NCBI RefSeq assembly: GCF_947493125.1
Contig: NZ_CANLQB010000007.1
Coordinates: 186,001 to 250,000 of the forward strand
Direction of reading: 5' to 3'
DNA from: an uncultured Roseobacter sp.
GTDB lineage: Bacteria; Pseudomonadota; Alphaproteobacteria; Rhodobacterales; Rhodobacteraceae
Length of the DNA: 64,000 nt
Made by a program: the position numbers and the translations under genes. The notes beneath the pieces are model-generated. The model had not been told where the DNA came from and made no database searches. It saw only the letters and a list, made by a program, of their open reading frames with translations. Each line of letters opens with the position of its first letter. Position 1 is the stretch's first letter. Shown piece by piece: positions 16,548 through 24,370 of this stretch.

Positions 16548-17612
16548 TCAGATTGCGACCAGATGATTGTCGAAGGCCAGATCATGCTGGCCAATCCGTG
16601 TAAGCCGCTCTCCCACATGGTGCACCCCTCCCAGCCCGTCGGTGGCAAGGCCCGCGCCCCCGCTGGCCGCAACCCCGCAGATGTCAGCTTGCGGGCTTTG
16701 GCTGAGAAAGCCAAGGGTCGGATCAAACACCTGCACCACCCCGCCGCGCGGCGAGGTCACGGCGATGCGCCCGTCGGGCAGGCCCGCAACCGAGCCCACG
16801 TAGGCATTCAGGCGCCGCGTGGCCTGTGGCGGGCTGTCGAGCAAGTGCAGGGCGCCGTCCCGGTAGAGACCGACCAGCGCGGGGCTGTCAAACGGGTCGC
16901 CCTCCCACTGGAACCCGCAGGCAACGCTGCCATCGGCGCGGCCCGCGATGTGGCGCAGGGAGCTGTGATGCAGCGCCTCGGGCAGCGCCGCCTGAGCCAT
17001 GATCTCCCCCTCCTCCCGCATCAGGGTCAAGTTGGGGCGCATGGTGCCGAGGTTCAGCTTCTCGCGCCCGGTCTCGGGCCGGGTGAGCAGGCCACCGTTG
17101 GCCACCGCGAGCGTGGCTTGCCCCGGCAGACGCAGCATCTCATGCGGACCGATGCCCCCCGACGACATGTCGCCGACCCGGGCATAGCCGTCCTCGCGCG
17201 CCCAGATGCCGATACGACCTTGCCCACTCGCGATGTGATTCTCCGTGGTGAACAGCCGCAGCCCATCGGCGGAGAACGCTCCATGGCCGTAGAAATGGTG
17301 CCCCGCAGGCGCCGACAAGTGTTGCAGAACCCGGCCGGACACACAGTCGATCACCAGCGCATATGTTCCCGGACGCCGGGCAAAGGCGACGGCCTCGGGT
17401 CTGGCGGGATGGGCCACCGCAGCGTGGCCCCGGCCCGGCAAGGGCTGGGTGAAAGCCAGTTCGCCGCCGGGCCGCACCCCCACCAGAACATAGGTCCCGT
17501 CCGGTCGCATCGCCGCCGTCAGATGGCTCGGGCCGCCCGCATCGGCCCAGCTGAGCTCGGCGGTCATACCGCTCGCGAGCAGCCCGGCCAGAAAGGCGCG
17601 CCGGTTGGGCAT
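16548..17612 (-). CDS. DUF1513 domain protein, beta-propeller-like, exported
   Basis: A 354-residue protein with a Tat-like leader MPNRRAFLAGLLASGMTAELSWA. The rest is made of short repeated strands (LPDGRIAVTSPRGGVVQVFDP; GRIGIWAREDG) consistent with a WD40/propeller fold. DUF1513 proteins usually sit beside imelysin and di-heme thiol-oxidoreductase genes, as here, and are thought to help periplasmic iron acquisition. Their biochemical role is unknown. The ATG overlaps the end of the imelysin gene, so the two are translationally coupled. Confidence 0.85.
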   Translation of the reverse strand: MPNRRAFLAGLLASGMTAELSWADAGGPSHLTAAMRPDGTYVLVGVRPGGELAFTQPLPGRGHAAVAHPARPEAVAFARRPGTYALVIDCVSGRVLQHLSAPAGHHFYGHGAFSADGLRLFTTENHIASGQGRIGIWAREDGYARVGDMSSGGIGPHEMLRLPGQATLAVANGGLLTRPETGREKLNLGTMRPNLTLMREEGEIMAQAALPEALHHSSLRHIAGRADGSVACGFQWEGDPFDSPALVGLYRDGALHLLDSPPQATRRLNAYVGSVAGLPDGRIAVTSPRGGVVQVFDPTLGFLSQSPQADICGVAASGGAGLATDGLGGVHHVGERLTRIGQHDLAFDNHLVAI

Positions 17613-18583
17613 CAGTCGCCGTCCAGCGCATTGAACCCGGCGCGCACGCCGAGGGCCGCGCCGATCTCTTCCGCCACGGCCCGCTGAATCGCCGCGACCC
17701 CCTGCTGCAGCACTTCGATGCGGAACCGGGCAGCCGGGTCCGCCACGCCCTGCAAGGCCGGATCATCCAGCGCCCCGGCCCGCGCCAGCGTGTCGGCAAA
17801 GGCCATTTGGGACTTCGGAATATCCTCGCCCGCCAGAGCGATCGCAAGCGCCTGCAGCGCCTGCAGGCTGAGGGTGATGTTGCGCAGACTGCGCTCGGAC
17901 CGGCGCGCCTCGGCGCGCTTGGGCCGGGGGCGGTCGAATGTGCCCAGAGGCCGTCCAAGCCGCTGATCATGCAGGAATTCCAGCCCTGTCGAGAGCGCCG
18001 TGTAGAGCACCCGCTGCGCTTCGGCCTGCGACTTATAGGTGTCATTTTCAGGGCCCGGGTCGGTCAGCAGATCTGCGTGGCTTTCGCGCCAGGCCGTCTC
18101 GAGACGCGTGGCGTTCCGGGCCAGGTGCCCCGCGACCGCCTGCGTCAGCGCACAGGTGTAGGCGGTCTCTTCCCGCTCGGTATAGAGCAGGCTCTCCAGA
18201 GCCATCAGACCCTGGGCGGCGACCGACACCTCTGCGAATTGCGCGGGGTCGTGCACTGCCGGATCCTCTGCCGCAATCAGCCGCGCCAGCGCCTTTTCGG
18301 TCTGGTTTTTCGGGTCCGGCCAGAAGGCAATTGCAAGCGACAGGCCTTCGGCTTCGATGGGCCCGAACTGGATATGGTTGACGCCCATCCAGGCATCGAA
18401 CGCCGCGTGATAGCCCGCCCGCATCTCTGTCTGGTCACAGGCCTCCGTCGCGGCGGCCAGATCCTGCGTGGCCGCCGCGAAACGCGCATGGGCCGGCAGG
18501 ATGTGATCCGTCACCACGGTGCTGACGCCCGCCGCCAGTGTTGTCGGGATCGCAACGAGGGCGGCCCATAGAAGATGTTTCAT
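17612..18583 (-). CDS. imelysin-family protein (EfeO/IrpA-like), periplasmic
   Basis: A 323-residue protein starting at ATG 18583, one base after the di-heme gene stop, with the signal peptide MKHLLWAALVAIPTTLAAG. The imelysin core includes AFDAWMGVNHIQFGPIEAEGLS near residues 60-81 and ALESLLYTERE near 133. It does not show the GxHxxE motif as cleanly as the other imelysin in this window. Imelysin-like proteins take part in iron uptake in several proteobacteria; peptidase activity is doubtful. Position between the di-heme cytochrome and DUF1513 genes is the standard arrangement. Confidence 0.87.
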   Translation of the reverse strand: MKHLLWAALVAIPTTLAAGVSTVVTDHILPAHARFAAATQDLAAATEACDQTEMRAGYHAAFDAWMGVNHIQFGPIEAEGLSLAIAFWPDPKNQTEKALARLIAAEDPAVHDPAQFAEVSVAAQGLMALESLLYTEREETAYTCALTQAVAGHLARNATRLETAWRESHADLLTDPGPENDTYKSQAEAQRVLYTALSTGLEFLHDQRLGRPLGTFDRPRPKRAEARRSERSLRNITLSLQALQALAIALAGEDIPKSQMAFADTLARAGALDDPALQGVADPAARFRIEVLQQGVAAIQRAVAEEIGAALGVRAGFNALDGD

Positions 18584-18584
18584 A

Positions 18585-20111
18585 TCACAGGCTTTCGAGG
18601 AACCGGACAAGCGCGTCCCGGTCGGGCTTGGGCATCTTCACGACGCGATCGCGCGCGGCGTCGGCCTCGCCGCCATGCCAGAGGATCGCCTCCATCAGCG
18701 AGCGCGCCCGCCCGTCGTGCAGGAAATAGCTGTGCCCCGAGACCTGCTGCGTCAGCCCGATGCCCCAGAGCGGCGCGGTGCGCCATTCGCGGCCGGTGGC
18801 GCGGGCTTCGGGGCGGTTGTCAGCCAACCCCTCGCCCATGTCGTGCAGCAGCATATCGGTGTAGGGCCAAATGAGCTGGAAGCTCTGCTCCGGCTGGCCA
18901 CCGAGCCGATGCGTCACGAATTTCGGGGTGTGGCAGGAGGTGCAGCCGGTCTCGTAGAACATCTGCTTGCCGCGCAGGACCTGCGGGTCGTCATAGTCGC
19001 GGCGGGCGGGCACGGCGAGGTTCGATGAATAGAAGCTGACCAGTTCCAGCCCAAGCTGCCCGATCTCGGCGTCGTCGTGATCGGCCGTGTTGCCATCGGG
19101 CGCGGCCCGACAGTTGGCCTGCGTTTTGGTACAATCGCCGTACCCTGTGGGGTGCAGCGGCGTGGAAATGCCGATGTCGCCGTGGAAGGCCGCTGCGGAT
19201 TGCTCCCAGACGCTGGGCTTGCCCGCCTTCACGCCGAAGCGGCCCAGCATCGGCTGGTCATGGACATCGGACCAGACGATGTTCGGACGGCCCGAGATGC
19301 CATCGCCATCGGTATCGTCGGGGTCGGCCCGGGCGAGAATATCCGCTGCAGGAATGGCATCGAGCAGGCCCAGCCCGATCATCTGCGGGGCCACGCGCGC
19401 GCTGGTCATCGTCTCAGGGTGCAGCGGGCCATAGCCAAGGTTGTCCAGCGCCAGCGCCGGCTTGCGCAGGCGCACGACCTCGCCGCCCGCGAGCTCTACC
19501 TCATGCTCCTCATAGGTGATCGCGATGCGCGCCTCCGCCGGGTGACCGGCGATGCCGAAGTCCTGAATTTGCCCGCCATAGGTGGGCTCGGGCGCCGTGG
19601 CGATATAGTCTTCGATGACCTCTGACAGCGCGCTGTCATCGGCGGGGATGGAGACGCGCACGAGCATGGAGACCGCCGAATCATCGGGGCTTTCGGGGGG
19701 GTGTCCGCGCCCGTCCTTGAGGTGGCAGCGCTGGCAGGACCGTGCGTTATAGAGCGGGCCGAGACCGTCCGAGGCCAGCGTGGAGGACGGCGCGGAGACC
19801 CAGAGCTTCTTGAAGAGCCCGTTGCCCACTTTGAACTCCAGCTCGCGCTCGAAGCTGATGTTGGCGGAGGGCTGGCTGAAGGCATCCCCCGTAGGCCGGA
19901 CCCGCACGGTGGCAGCGCCCGCAGAATTCGCCTCGAACCGCTCGGGCTGGGAAAAATCGGTCGTCGGCGCGGTGATCTTCGCGATGCGGGCGGCCTCGTC
20001 TTCGGTGCGGGGGATCACGGGCAAGTGGAGATCGGAGAGCTCTGCCGCCGCCCCCGTGGCCAGACCAGCGGCCAGAACGGGGCCAAAAAACTTATAAAGC
20101 GTGCGCACCAT
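18585..20111 (-). CDS. di-heme oxidoreductase family protein (DUF1111, thiol oxidoreductase-like)
   Basis: A 508-residue periplasmic cytochrome. The signal peptide is MVRTLYKFFGPVLAAGLATGAAA. Two c-type heme sites are present, CQRCH near residue 125 and CTSCH near residue 395, in the order typical of the di-heme peroxidase-like DUF1111 family. The family accompanies imelysins in iron-linked operons and may carry out redox chemistry on iron during uptake; this is not proven. It is the first gene of the operon with imelysin, DUF1513 and possibly the sulfatase. A candidate iron-response motif lies about 32-49 bases upstream of its start. Confidence 0.9.
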   Translation of the reverse strand: MVRTLYKFFGPVLAAGLATGAAAELSDLHLPVIPRTEDEAARIAKITAPTTDFSQPERFEANSAGAATVRVRPTGDAFSQPSANISFERELEFKVGNGLFKKLWVSAPSSTLASDGLGPLYNARSCQRCHLKDGRGHPPESPDDSAVSMLVRVSIPADDSALSEVIEDYIATAPEPTYGGQIQDFGIAGHPAEARIAITYEEHEVELAGGEVVRLRKPALALDNLGYGPLHPETMTSARVAPQMIGLGLLDAIPAADILARADPDDTDGDGISGRPNIVWSDVHDQPMLGRFGVKAGKPSVWEQSAAAFHGDIGISTPLHPTGYGDCTKTQANCRAAPDGNTADHDDAEIGQLGLELVSFYSSNLAVPARRDYDDPQVLRGKQMFYETGCTSCHTPKFVTHRLGGQPEQSFQLIWPYTDMLLHDMGEGLADNRPEARATGREWRTAPLWGIGLTQQVSGHSYFLHDGRARSLMEAILWHGGEADAARDRVVKMPKPDRDALVRFLESL

Positions 20112-20142
20112 GGTGTGACTCCAATTGCACGGGAGGACTAAT

Positions 20143-20160
20143 TCCGATAAATATACTCGG
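20143..20160. promoter_or_regulatory. candidate iron-response operator before the di-heme/imelysin operon
   Basis: TCCGA (20143-20147), six bases, TACTCGG (20154-20160). The same arrangement recurs exactly at 20630-20647 and in weaker form at 24363-24380, each next to iron genes. It lies 32-49 bases before the di-heme start (20111, minus strand). It may correspond to the Iron-Rhodo-box attributed to IscR in Rhodobacterales; that link is from memory and unverified. Confidence 0.55.
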
Positions 20161-20203
20161 GAATTCAGCGCGTCGAGTCTTGAGGCGCCCGGGAGCAGGA
20201 AAA

Positions 20204-20653
20204 GTGATTGGACAGATGATCTCAGCCAGACAGGCCCCCCATGTCCCTGCCCCCCGGCACGATGCCGCGACCCTGAGCGCCTTCAGTTCCGAGGCAGCGG
20301 GCGTGTTGAACGAGTTGCGGCGGGTCGCGCTCAAATGCCGTTCGGCGGCGCGCACCGATCTCTTCGAGGCCTGCGCAGTGCTGTCGCAAACGCCGAATGT
20401 GGCACGGGACGCCTTTGCGGAGGTGTTGATGAAGAGCCTCGCGCAGGCACTTGGCACGGCACCGGTGCTGCACAGCCCGGGCGTGGCGGAGGTCTCCTTT
20501 GATGAGGCCTGGCTGCTGCGGACGATCACGGCGGCACAGGCGGAGGATCGGGGCAGCTTTCTGTTCCTGATGCGGTCGCGCGTGCCCCATGCGGCGCGGC
20601 GCAATCTGGGCTTTCTGATCCTGTCGCTGTCCGAGCGTTTTACTCGGACTTAG
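20204..20653 (+). CDS. conserved-looking hypothetical protein
   Basis: An open frame of 149 residues from GTG 20204, eight bases after GGAG; ATG 20216 is the alternative start. The product is mostly helical and Ala/Leu/Arg-rich (AAGVLNELRRVALKCRSAARTDLFEACAVL), with no signal peptide or membrane segment. I do not recognise a family. Codon use looks like that of its neighbours. It is divergent from the di-heme operon, and its last codons contain the putative iron-response motif that precedes dps. A gene is likely, but its function is unknown. Confidence 0.6.
   Translation: MIGQMISARQAPHVPAPRHDAATLSAFSSEAAGVLNELRRVALKCRSAARTDLFEACAVLSQTPNVARDAFAEVLMKSLAQALGTAPVLHSPGVAEVSFDEAWLLRTITAAQAEDRGSFLFLMRSRVPHAARRNLGFLILSLSERFTRT
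20630..20647. promoter_or_regulatory. candidate iron-response operator before dps (TCCGA-N6-TACTCGG)
   Basis: TCCGA at 20630-20634, six bases, TACTCGG at 20641-20647. It is identical in fixed positions and spacing to the motif before the di-heme operon. It overlaps the last codons of the hypothetical gene and ends three bases before the Irr-type palindrome, about 112 bases from the dps start. Confidence 0.5.
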
Positions 20654-20664
20654 AATTGTTCTAA
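20650..20664. promoter_or_regulatory. Irr-type operator (iron control element) upstream of dps
   Basis: TTAGAATTGTTCTAA is a perfect 6-3-6 palindrome and matches the known Irr/ICE consensus TTAGAA-N3-TTCTAA of alphaproteobacteria. It lies 95 bases before the dps ATG. Irr responds to haem and iron status and regulates iron storage and uptake genes, so placement before a ferritin-like gene is as expected. Confidence 0.8.
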
Positions 20665-20758
20665 TTTTCTGTTGGACTTTTTGCCGGTGGCGTTAAATAA
20701 GACGTATCGCCAGCCAGCCCTTTGCCAGCCAGCCGATGTTTCAATTGGGAGACCGCAA

Positions 20759-21229
20759 ATGACACAGACTGCCATGGCGCTGTCCACGGACGCACAAACT
20801 CAGATCGTTGAAGCGCTGAACCAATCGGTGGCCGAGACCGCCGTCACCACGATGCTGGCGCAGAATTTTCACTGGAACGTGACGGGTATGGCCTTTGGGC
20901 CGCTGCACGATTTGTTCCAGAAGATCTACGAGGACCACTTTGTCGCCCAAGATGATCTGGCCGAGCGCATCAAGGCGCTGGATGGGCATGCCGAGGGCAC
21001 GCTGGCGGGCATGATCAAACGCTCGAAGGTGAGCGAGCACGACGGGGATGCGTCGGACAAAGAGATGATCAAGATGATGATGGAGGCGCAGGAGACGCTG
21101 GCCAAGACGCTGGCGGGCTGTGGCGAGCTGGCCGCAGAGCATGGCGACACGCTGACCGAGGATCTGTGTATCGCGCGCGGACAGGAGCACGAGAAATTCG
21201 CGTGGTTCCTGCGGGCGCACCTGCGCTGA
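20759..21229 (+). CDS. dps: Dps ferritin-like DNA-protection / iron-storage protein
   Basis: A 156-residue protein starting at ATG 20759; the longer upstream frame has no support. The ferroxidase site at the dimer interface is visible in NFHWNVTGMAFGPLHDLFQKIYEDHFVAQDDLAERI: His, a second His and the Asp/Glu pair in the standard spacing. Dps forms 12-mers that oxidise Fe(II) with peroxide and store the ferric mineral, protecting DNA. It is preceded by an Irr-type box and a second iron-linked motif, and followed by a clear terminator, so it is a single-gene unit under iron control. Confidence 0.93.
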   Translation: MTQTAMALSTDAQTQIVEALNQSVAETAVTTMLAQNFHWNVTGMAFGPLHDLFQKIYEDHFVAQDDLAERIKALDGHAEGTLAGMIKRSKVSEHDGDASDKEMIKMMMEAQETLAKTLAGCGELAAEHGDTLTEDLCIARGQEHEKFAWFLRAHLR

Positions 21230-21249
21230 AGCGCTGAGCCAGAACACGA

Positions 21250-21276
21250 AGCCGCCCTTTGGGGCGGCTCTTTCTT
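21250..21276 (+). terminator. rho-independent terminator after dps
   Basis: AGCCGCCC (21250-21257) pairs with GGGCGGCT (21262-21269) around TTTG and is followed by CTTTCTT. It starts 20 bases after the dps stop. Confidence 0.8.
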
Positions 21277-21336
21277 AGCACTGCATCATCGAAAGTCGCG
21301 CGCCCTGACCAAATTTCCCGGCGGAGCAGTTGGTGC

Positions 21337-21391
21337 GCCCGGCTGACAGGCCGGGCAGCCCCCGATCCCCCTCGATGGGGATGAGGGGGCT
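21337..21391. repeat. paired GC-rich hairpins, possible dispersed intergenic element
   Basis: GCCCGGC (21337-21343) pairs with GCCGGGC (21350-21356). A second stem-loop follows, formed by a C-rich arm from 21358 and the G-rich arm ending 21391. The stretch GGCCGGGCAG also occurs in the hairpin region at 49682-49691, hinting at one repeat family. It fills the gap between dps and the minus-strand secreted-protein gene. Confidence 0.45.
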
Positions 21392-21435
21392 TAGCCTCCC
21401 CCCCGCATCAGCCGCGCTGGTCGTCAGCTGCCAAG

Positions 21436-21837
21436 TCAATCCAATGGGGTTGCGGTTCCAAAGGGCGCGGTCAGCGCCATGCGGTCGGCACAGATGGCCT
21501 TGTCTGCGAAAGAGCTGCCGAGACGGCAGGCCCCGATCACCATATCGTAGCGCTCGACCTCGCCGCAGGGCGCGTTGGGCGTCTCGAAGGTGGCCGTAGC
21601 GGAGGCCCCCGGCGCGACATTGAAGAAGGAGGCCCCCTTGGAACGCCCGACTTGCTGCTCACCGATATAATTGAGGAAAAACGCGTTGATCTCGGTCAGC
21701 GGCTCGGCGCTGTCGTTGGTGAGAGCCACGGTGATCGTGCAGTAGTAGTCGCGCTTGCCGATCTCGGTGATCTGGAGTGTGTAGTCGGCGACCGCAGGCG
21801 TGGCGCAGATCAGAAAAACTGTGGCAAGACGCAGCAT
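21436..21837 (-). CDS. small secreted protein of unknown function
   Basis: A 133-residue protein starting at ATG 21837 with a clear signal peptide, MLRLATVFLICATPAVA. The mature part is strand-rich (YTLQITEIGKRDYYCTITVALTND) and has three cysteines that could form disulfides. It resembles an immunoglobulin-like or periplasmic beta domain, but I cannot assign a family. It lies 17 bases after the DUF1289 gene stop and is probably the last gene of the hemP/imelysin transcript. A role in iron uptake is only suggested by this position. Confidence 0.7.
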   Translation of the reverse strand: MLRLATVFLICATPAVADYTLQITEIGKRDYYCTITVALTNDSAEPLTEINAFFLNYIGEQQVGRSKGASFFNVAPGASATATFETPNAPCGEVERYDMVIGACRLGSSFADKAICADRMALTAPFGTATPLD

Positions 21838-21854
21838 GGGTGCTTCCTTGAGGA

Positions 21855-22112
21855 TCACGCGGCGTCCCGGACCGCGGCGATGGGTTTGGCCTTTTTCTTC
21901 AGACATTTGCGCAGGTATTGCGGGACCCAGTGTTTGTAACGCCCCAGGGTTTTCTGCTGCGCCACAAGCATCTCGACGAAGGCCTGGCGGTGGCTGTCCT
22001 TCTTGAGCCTCTTGAACATCGACTTCTGCGCCTTGGTCATGGAACAGCCGATGCAATGGCCTTGGCGTTTGAATTTGCAAACGTCGATACAGGGGCTGGG
22101 TGTTTTGCTCAT
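21855..22112 (-). CDS. DUF1289 domain protein (Cys-rich, Fe-S-like)
   Basis: An 85-residue protein starting at ATG 22112. The DUF1289 motif is SPCIDVCKFKRQGHCIGCSMT, with cysteines spaced C-x3-C-x7-C-x2-C, likely binding zinc or an Fe-S cluster. A basic C-terminal helix (RKCLKKKAKPIAAVRDAA) follows. The biochemical function of the family is unknown. It lies 65 bases downstream of the imelysin gene on the same strand. Confidence 0.85.
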   Translation of the reverse strand: MSKTPSPCIDVCKFKRQGHCIGCSMTKAQKSMFKRLKKDSHRQAFVEMLVAQQKTLGRYKHWVPQYLRKCLKKKAKPIAAVRDAA

Positions 22113-22177
22113 GCGACCTCTCGCGGTGGGGAGAGAGGCGACCACCCGCCTCTCCGTCTATGTAGGAACAATCCCAA

Positions 22178-23437
22178 TTACTGGAAGACCGCCTCCGGAT
22201 CATCGAGGCTGTCGGAACCTTCAAAGGCGATGGCCGCCACGCCAAGCACGTCCACAGCCCGCTCAATCGACCGGGTCTGATCCACCAGTGCATCGACGGC
22301 ACCCATGATCAGCGCCTCGCCCTTCTCATTGCCGCGCTCCAGCATCATGTCATAGGCGAACCCGGCCTCGGCCGCGGCCTTCATCTCGGCCATTTCGATC
22401 ATGGTGGTGTTGAGCTTTGCAGTCAGCTCCGCGTCAACGCCCGCATCTGCCTCGGCCACCAGCGACGACAGCGATGCGCCCGAGGTCACCGCGCCGTCGA
22501 TGCCGGTGTAGCTGCCAAGATAGACATTGCGGATGCCCATAGCGTCATAGAAATGGCTGTTGTGCGTGTTGTCGGAGAAGCAATCATGCTCTTCCTCGGG
22601 GTCGTTCAGCAACACGCCAAGCTTCATCCGCTCGCCCGCCTGCTCACCGTAAGAGAGTGAGCCCATGCCGGTCAGGATCGCAGTGATGCCGGCGTTTTCG
22701 TCTGCGATGAGTTGGGCGCGGGCCTCCCCGCCCTCCTGCCATTGCGCCGCCATCCACTCCAGATCGGACACCAGAAGATCGGTGGCCGCCTGCAGATACG
22801 CGCCGCGGCGGTCGCAGTTCCCGCCTGTGCAGGCCTCGCCAACAGCGTAATCCGTCCAGGGACGGTTGCCTGCACCGGGGCCGTGACCGTTCAGGTCCTG
22901 CCCCCAGAGAAGAAATTCAATGGCGTGATAGCCGGTGGCCACATTGCTCTCGACCTCGTCCGCCTCATGCAGCACCTCTTCCAGCAGGTCCGCCGTGATG
23001 TCGGAGGCGTCCACCGTCTCGCCCGAGAGCGTGAACGACGGGTTGGCGATCACATTCAGCACCGCGTATTCGTTTTCATCGGTAGCGCCGCCATAGGTCG
23101 GGTCCACGTAGTCGATGAGTCCCTCGTCGAGCGGCCAGGCGTTCACCTTGCCCTCCCAGTCATCGACGATGGCATTGCCGAAGCGGTAGACCTCGGTCTG
23201 CTGATAGGGCACGCGGGACGCGATCCAGGCCTCCTTCGCGGCCTGCAAGGCTTCGGCCGAGGGCGCTTCGATCAGCGCGTTGACCGCCGTCTGAAGCGCC
23301 TGCGCGGTGACCAGACTGTCGGTGTATTTCGCGGCGGCAATATCGGCGTAAGTGTCGAGAACCGCTGCCTTGTCCGCCAAAGCGGGGGCCGCGATCAGCA
23401 TCGTTGTGCCGAGTGCGGCGGCCAGTGTCGTCTTCAT
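22178..23437 (-). CDS. imelysin-family iron-regulated protein (IrpA-like), periplasmic
   Basis: A 419-residue protein starting at ATG 23437, with signal peptide MKTTLAAALGTTMLIAAPALA. The imelysin signature GxHxxE appears as GYHAIEFLLWGQDLNG near residue 140, and other family blocks include EAWIASRVPYQQTEVYRFGN near 70 and NTHNSHFYDAMGIRNVYLGSY near 285. Such proteins bind or handle iron at the cell surface or in the periplasm. It follows the 159-residue gene by 27 bases in the hemP operon. It is a full-length, distinct paralogue of the shorter imelysin at 17612-18583. Confidence 0.92.
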   Translation of the reverse strand: MKTTLAAALGTTMLIAAPALADKAAVLDTYADIAAAKYTDSLVTAQALQTAVNALIEAPSAEALQAAKEAWIASRVPYQQTEVYRFGNAIVDDWEGKVNAWPLDEGLIDYVDPTYGGATDENEYAVLNVIANPSFTLSGETVDASDITADLLEEVLHEADEVESNVATGYHAIEFLLWGQDLNGHGPGAGNRPWTDYAVGEACTGGNCDRRGAYLQAATDLLVSDLEWMAAQWQEGGEARAQLIADENAGITAILTGMGSLSYGEQAGERMKLGVLLNDPEEEHDCFSDNTHNSHFYDAMGIRNVYLGSYTGIDGAVTSGASLSSLVAEADAGVDAELTAKLNTTMIEMAEMKAAAEAGFAYDMMLERGNEKGEALIMGAVDALVDQTRSIERAVDVLGVAAIAFEGSDSLDDPEAVFQ

Positions 23438-23464
23438 GGGGTGCTGTCCCTTTATCTGCAATCG

Positions 23465-23944
23465 TTAGTGAAGTCGGATGACGTTGTCGGAATATGCGGC
23501 CTGCTCGGCCGCACGGGTCCGGGTGATGGATTTGCGGGCACAGCCCACTTGCGCAGCGAGGATCGCCACATGCTCGGCCTGCGCGGCGGTGACCAGCAGG
23601 GTGGCCACCTGTGCGGCCTCTCCCAGATCGCCATCGCAGGCGACGCGGACCAGATGGGCAAAGACCCCCTCGTCGGCTCCGACGCAGGCGCAGCCGACGC
23701 CATGGCGCACCAGCGGACGGTGCGCATACGCCGCAACGGTGGACACAAGCTGTTCAAAGGCGCGCATCTCATCTGCCGCCTTGCCCTTGGGCAGGGTCAT
23801 GGCGAATTCGTTCCAGACCTTCGCCTGCCCTTCCGGGCTGTCGCACCAGAGCCGCAGGGTGACGATCAGATCCGCTTCCCAGGGCTCCAGGTGCATCAAC
23901 ACGCCCACGGAGGCCCCGCCACGGTTTTGGACATTCGGCGTCAT
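23465..23944 (-). CDS. conserved hypothetical protein in the hemP operon
   Basis: A 159-residue cytoplasmic protein with ATG 23944 overlapping the hemP stop by four bases (ATGA). It has a hydrophobic helical pattern and two cysteines close together (GVGCACVGADEG). I do not recognise the family. The tight coupling to hemP and to imelysin suggests a role in haem or iron uptake or its control. No metal-binding motif is convincing. Gene status is well supported by the overlaps and codon use. Confidence 0.7.
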   Translation of the reverse strand: MTPNVQNRGGASVGVLMHLEPWEADLIVTLRLWCDSPEGQAKVWNEFAMTLPKGKAADEMRAFEQLVSTVAAYAHRPLVRHGVGCACVGADEGVFAHLVRVACDGDLGEAAQVATLLVTAAQAEHVAILAAQVGCARKSITRTRAAEQAAYSDNVIRLH

Positions 23945-24117
23945 TTCGTGAGGATCAGCTTGCCGGCGCGGGTGATGCGCAGGAAATAGGGTTGCCCGTC
24001 GAGCACGAGGCGCGCTTGCACCCCTGTCTCGATCAGGTCGCGCACGTCGTAGGTGACGATATCGGCTGCGGCACTTTCGGTCGGATCCATGCGGGTGGGT
24101 TGCGCCATCGCGTTCAT
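23941..24117 (-). CDS. hemP: hemin uptake protein HemP
   Basis: A 58-residue protein that starts at ATG 24117, overlapping the stop of the small upstream gene (ATGA). The HemP core TYDVRDLIETG-QARLVLDGQPYFLRITRAGKLILTK covers residues 22-58, including the typical YxLRIT/GKLILTK end. In other bacteria HemP is a small regulator or accessory of haem uptake. It sits between a 50-residue reading frame and the 159-residue gene, all overlapping. The longer frame up to 24210 is not needed. Confidence 0.87.
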   Translation of the reverse strand: MNAMAQPTRMDPTESAAADIVTYDVRDLIETGVQARLVLDGQPYFLRITRAGKLILTK

Positions 24118-24266
24118 GTCCGTGCCTCCACGTGATCCAGCATGCTTTCCAGACGGTGATCGAGCGGCACGAGGCCGTTCAGCGCGGATTGCAGGATTTC
24201 GATGCGGCATAGGGTTGGCGCCTTGCGCGGTGTCGTCGGTCGAACAGGTGTTGGACGGTGCTCCAT
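24114..24266 (-). CDS. small 50-residue protein translationally coupled to hemP
   Basis: ATG 24266 follows GGAGG with a five-base spacer, and the stop TGA overlaps the hemP start (ATGA). The product starts MEHRPTPVRPTTPRK and continues with an amphipathic stretch (IEILQSALNGLVPLDHRLESMLDHV). It is the first gene after a good promoter with a perfect TATAAT box. No family is recognised. It could be a regulator or a leader that sets hemP translation. A good ribosome site plus coupling make it likely to be translated. Confidence 0.65.
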   Translation of the reverse strand: MEHRPTPVRPTTPRKAPTLCRIEILQSALNGLVPLDHRLESMLDHVEART

Positions 24267-24341
24267 GTTGGCCTCCAGTGCACTCGATGGCTCCGTGCTG
24301 CCCGATACGGGGTGGCTAGGACTGTGGGTTAATTCTTGACC

Positions 24342-24370
24342 ATTATAGTCGGGCAAGTCAATCCAGACAA
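24342..24370 (-). promoter_or_regulatory. sigma-70-type promoter of the hemP operon
   Basis: On the minus strand, TTGTCT (24370-24365) is followed after 17 bases by TATAAT (24347-24342), a perfect -10 box. It lies about 75 bases before the 50-residue gene. The candidate iron-response motif overlaps its -35 region, suggesting repression when iron is plentiful. Confidence 0.65.

Noticed and set aside
13560-17687. Very long plus-strand open frame (1375 codons)
   Set aside because: It runs antisense through the PfkB, isomerase, sulfatase and DUF1513 genes and across their borders. It is Arg/His/Gly-rich with no domain. It is a GC-bias shadow.
24342-24362. TTGACT eight bases from TATAAT before the hemP operon, as a promoter pair
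   Set aside because: The spacer is far too short; TTGTCT at 17 bases is the better -35 box.
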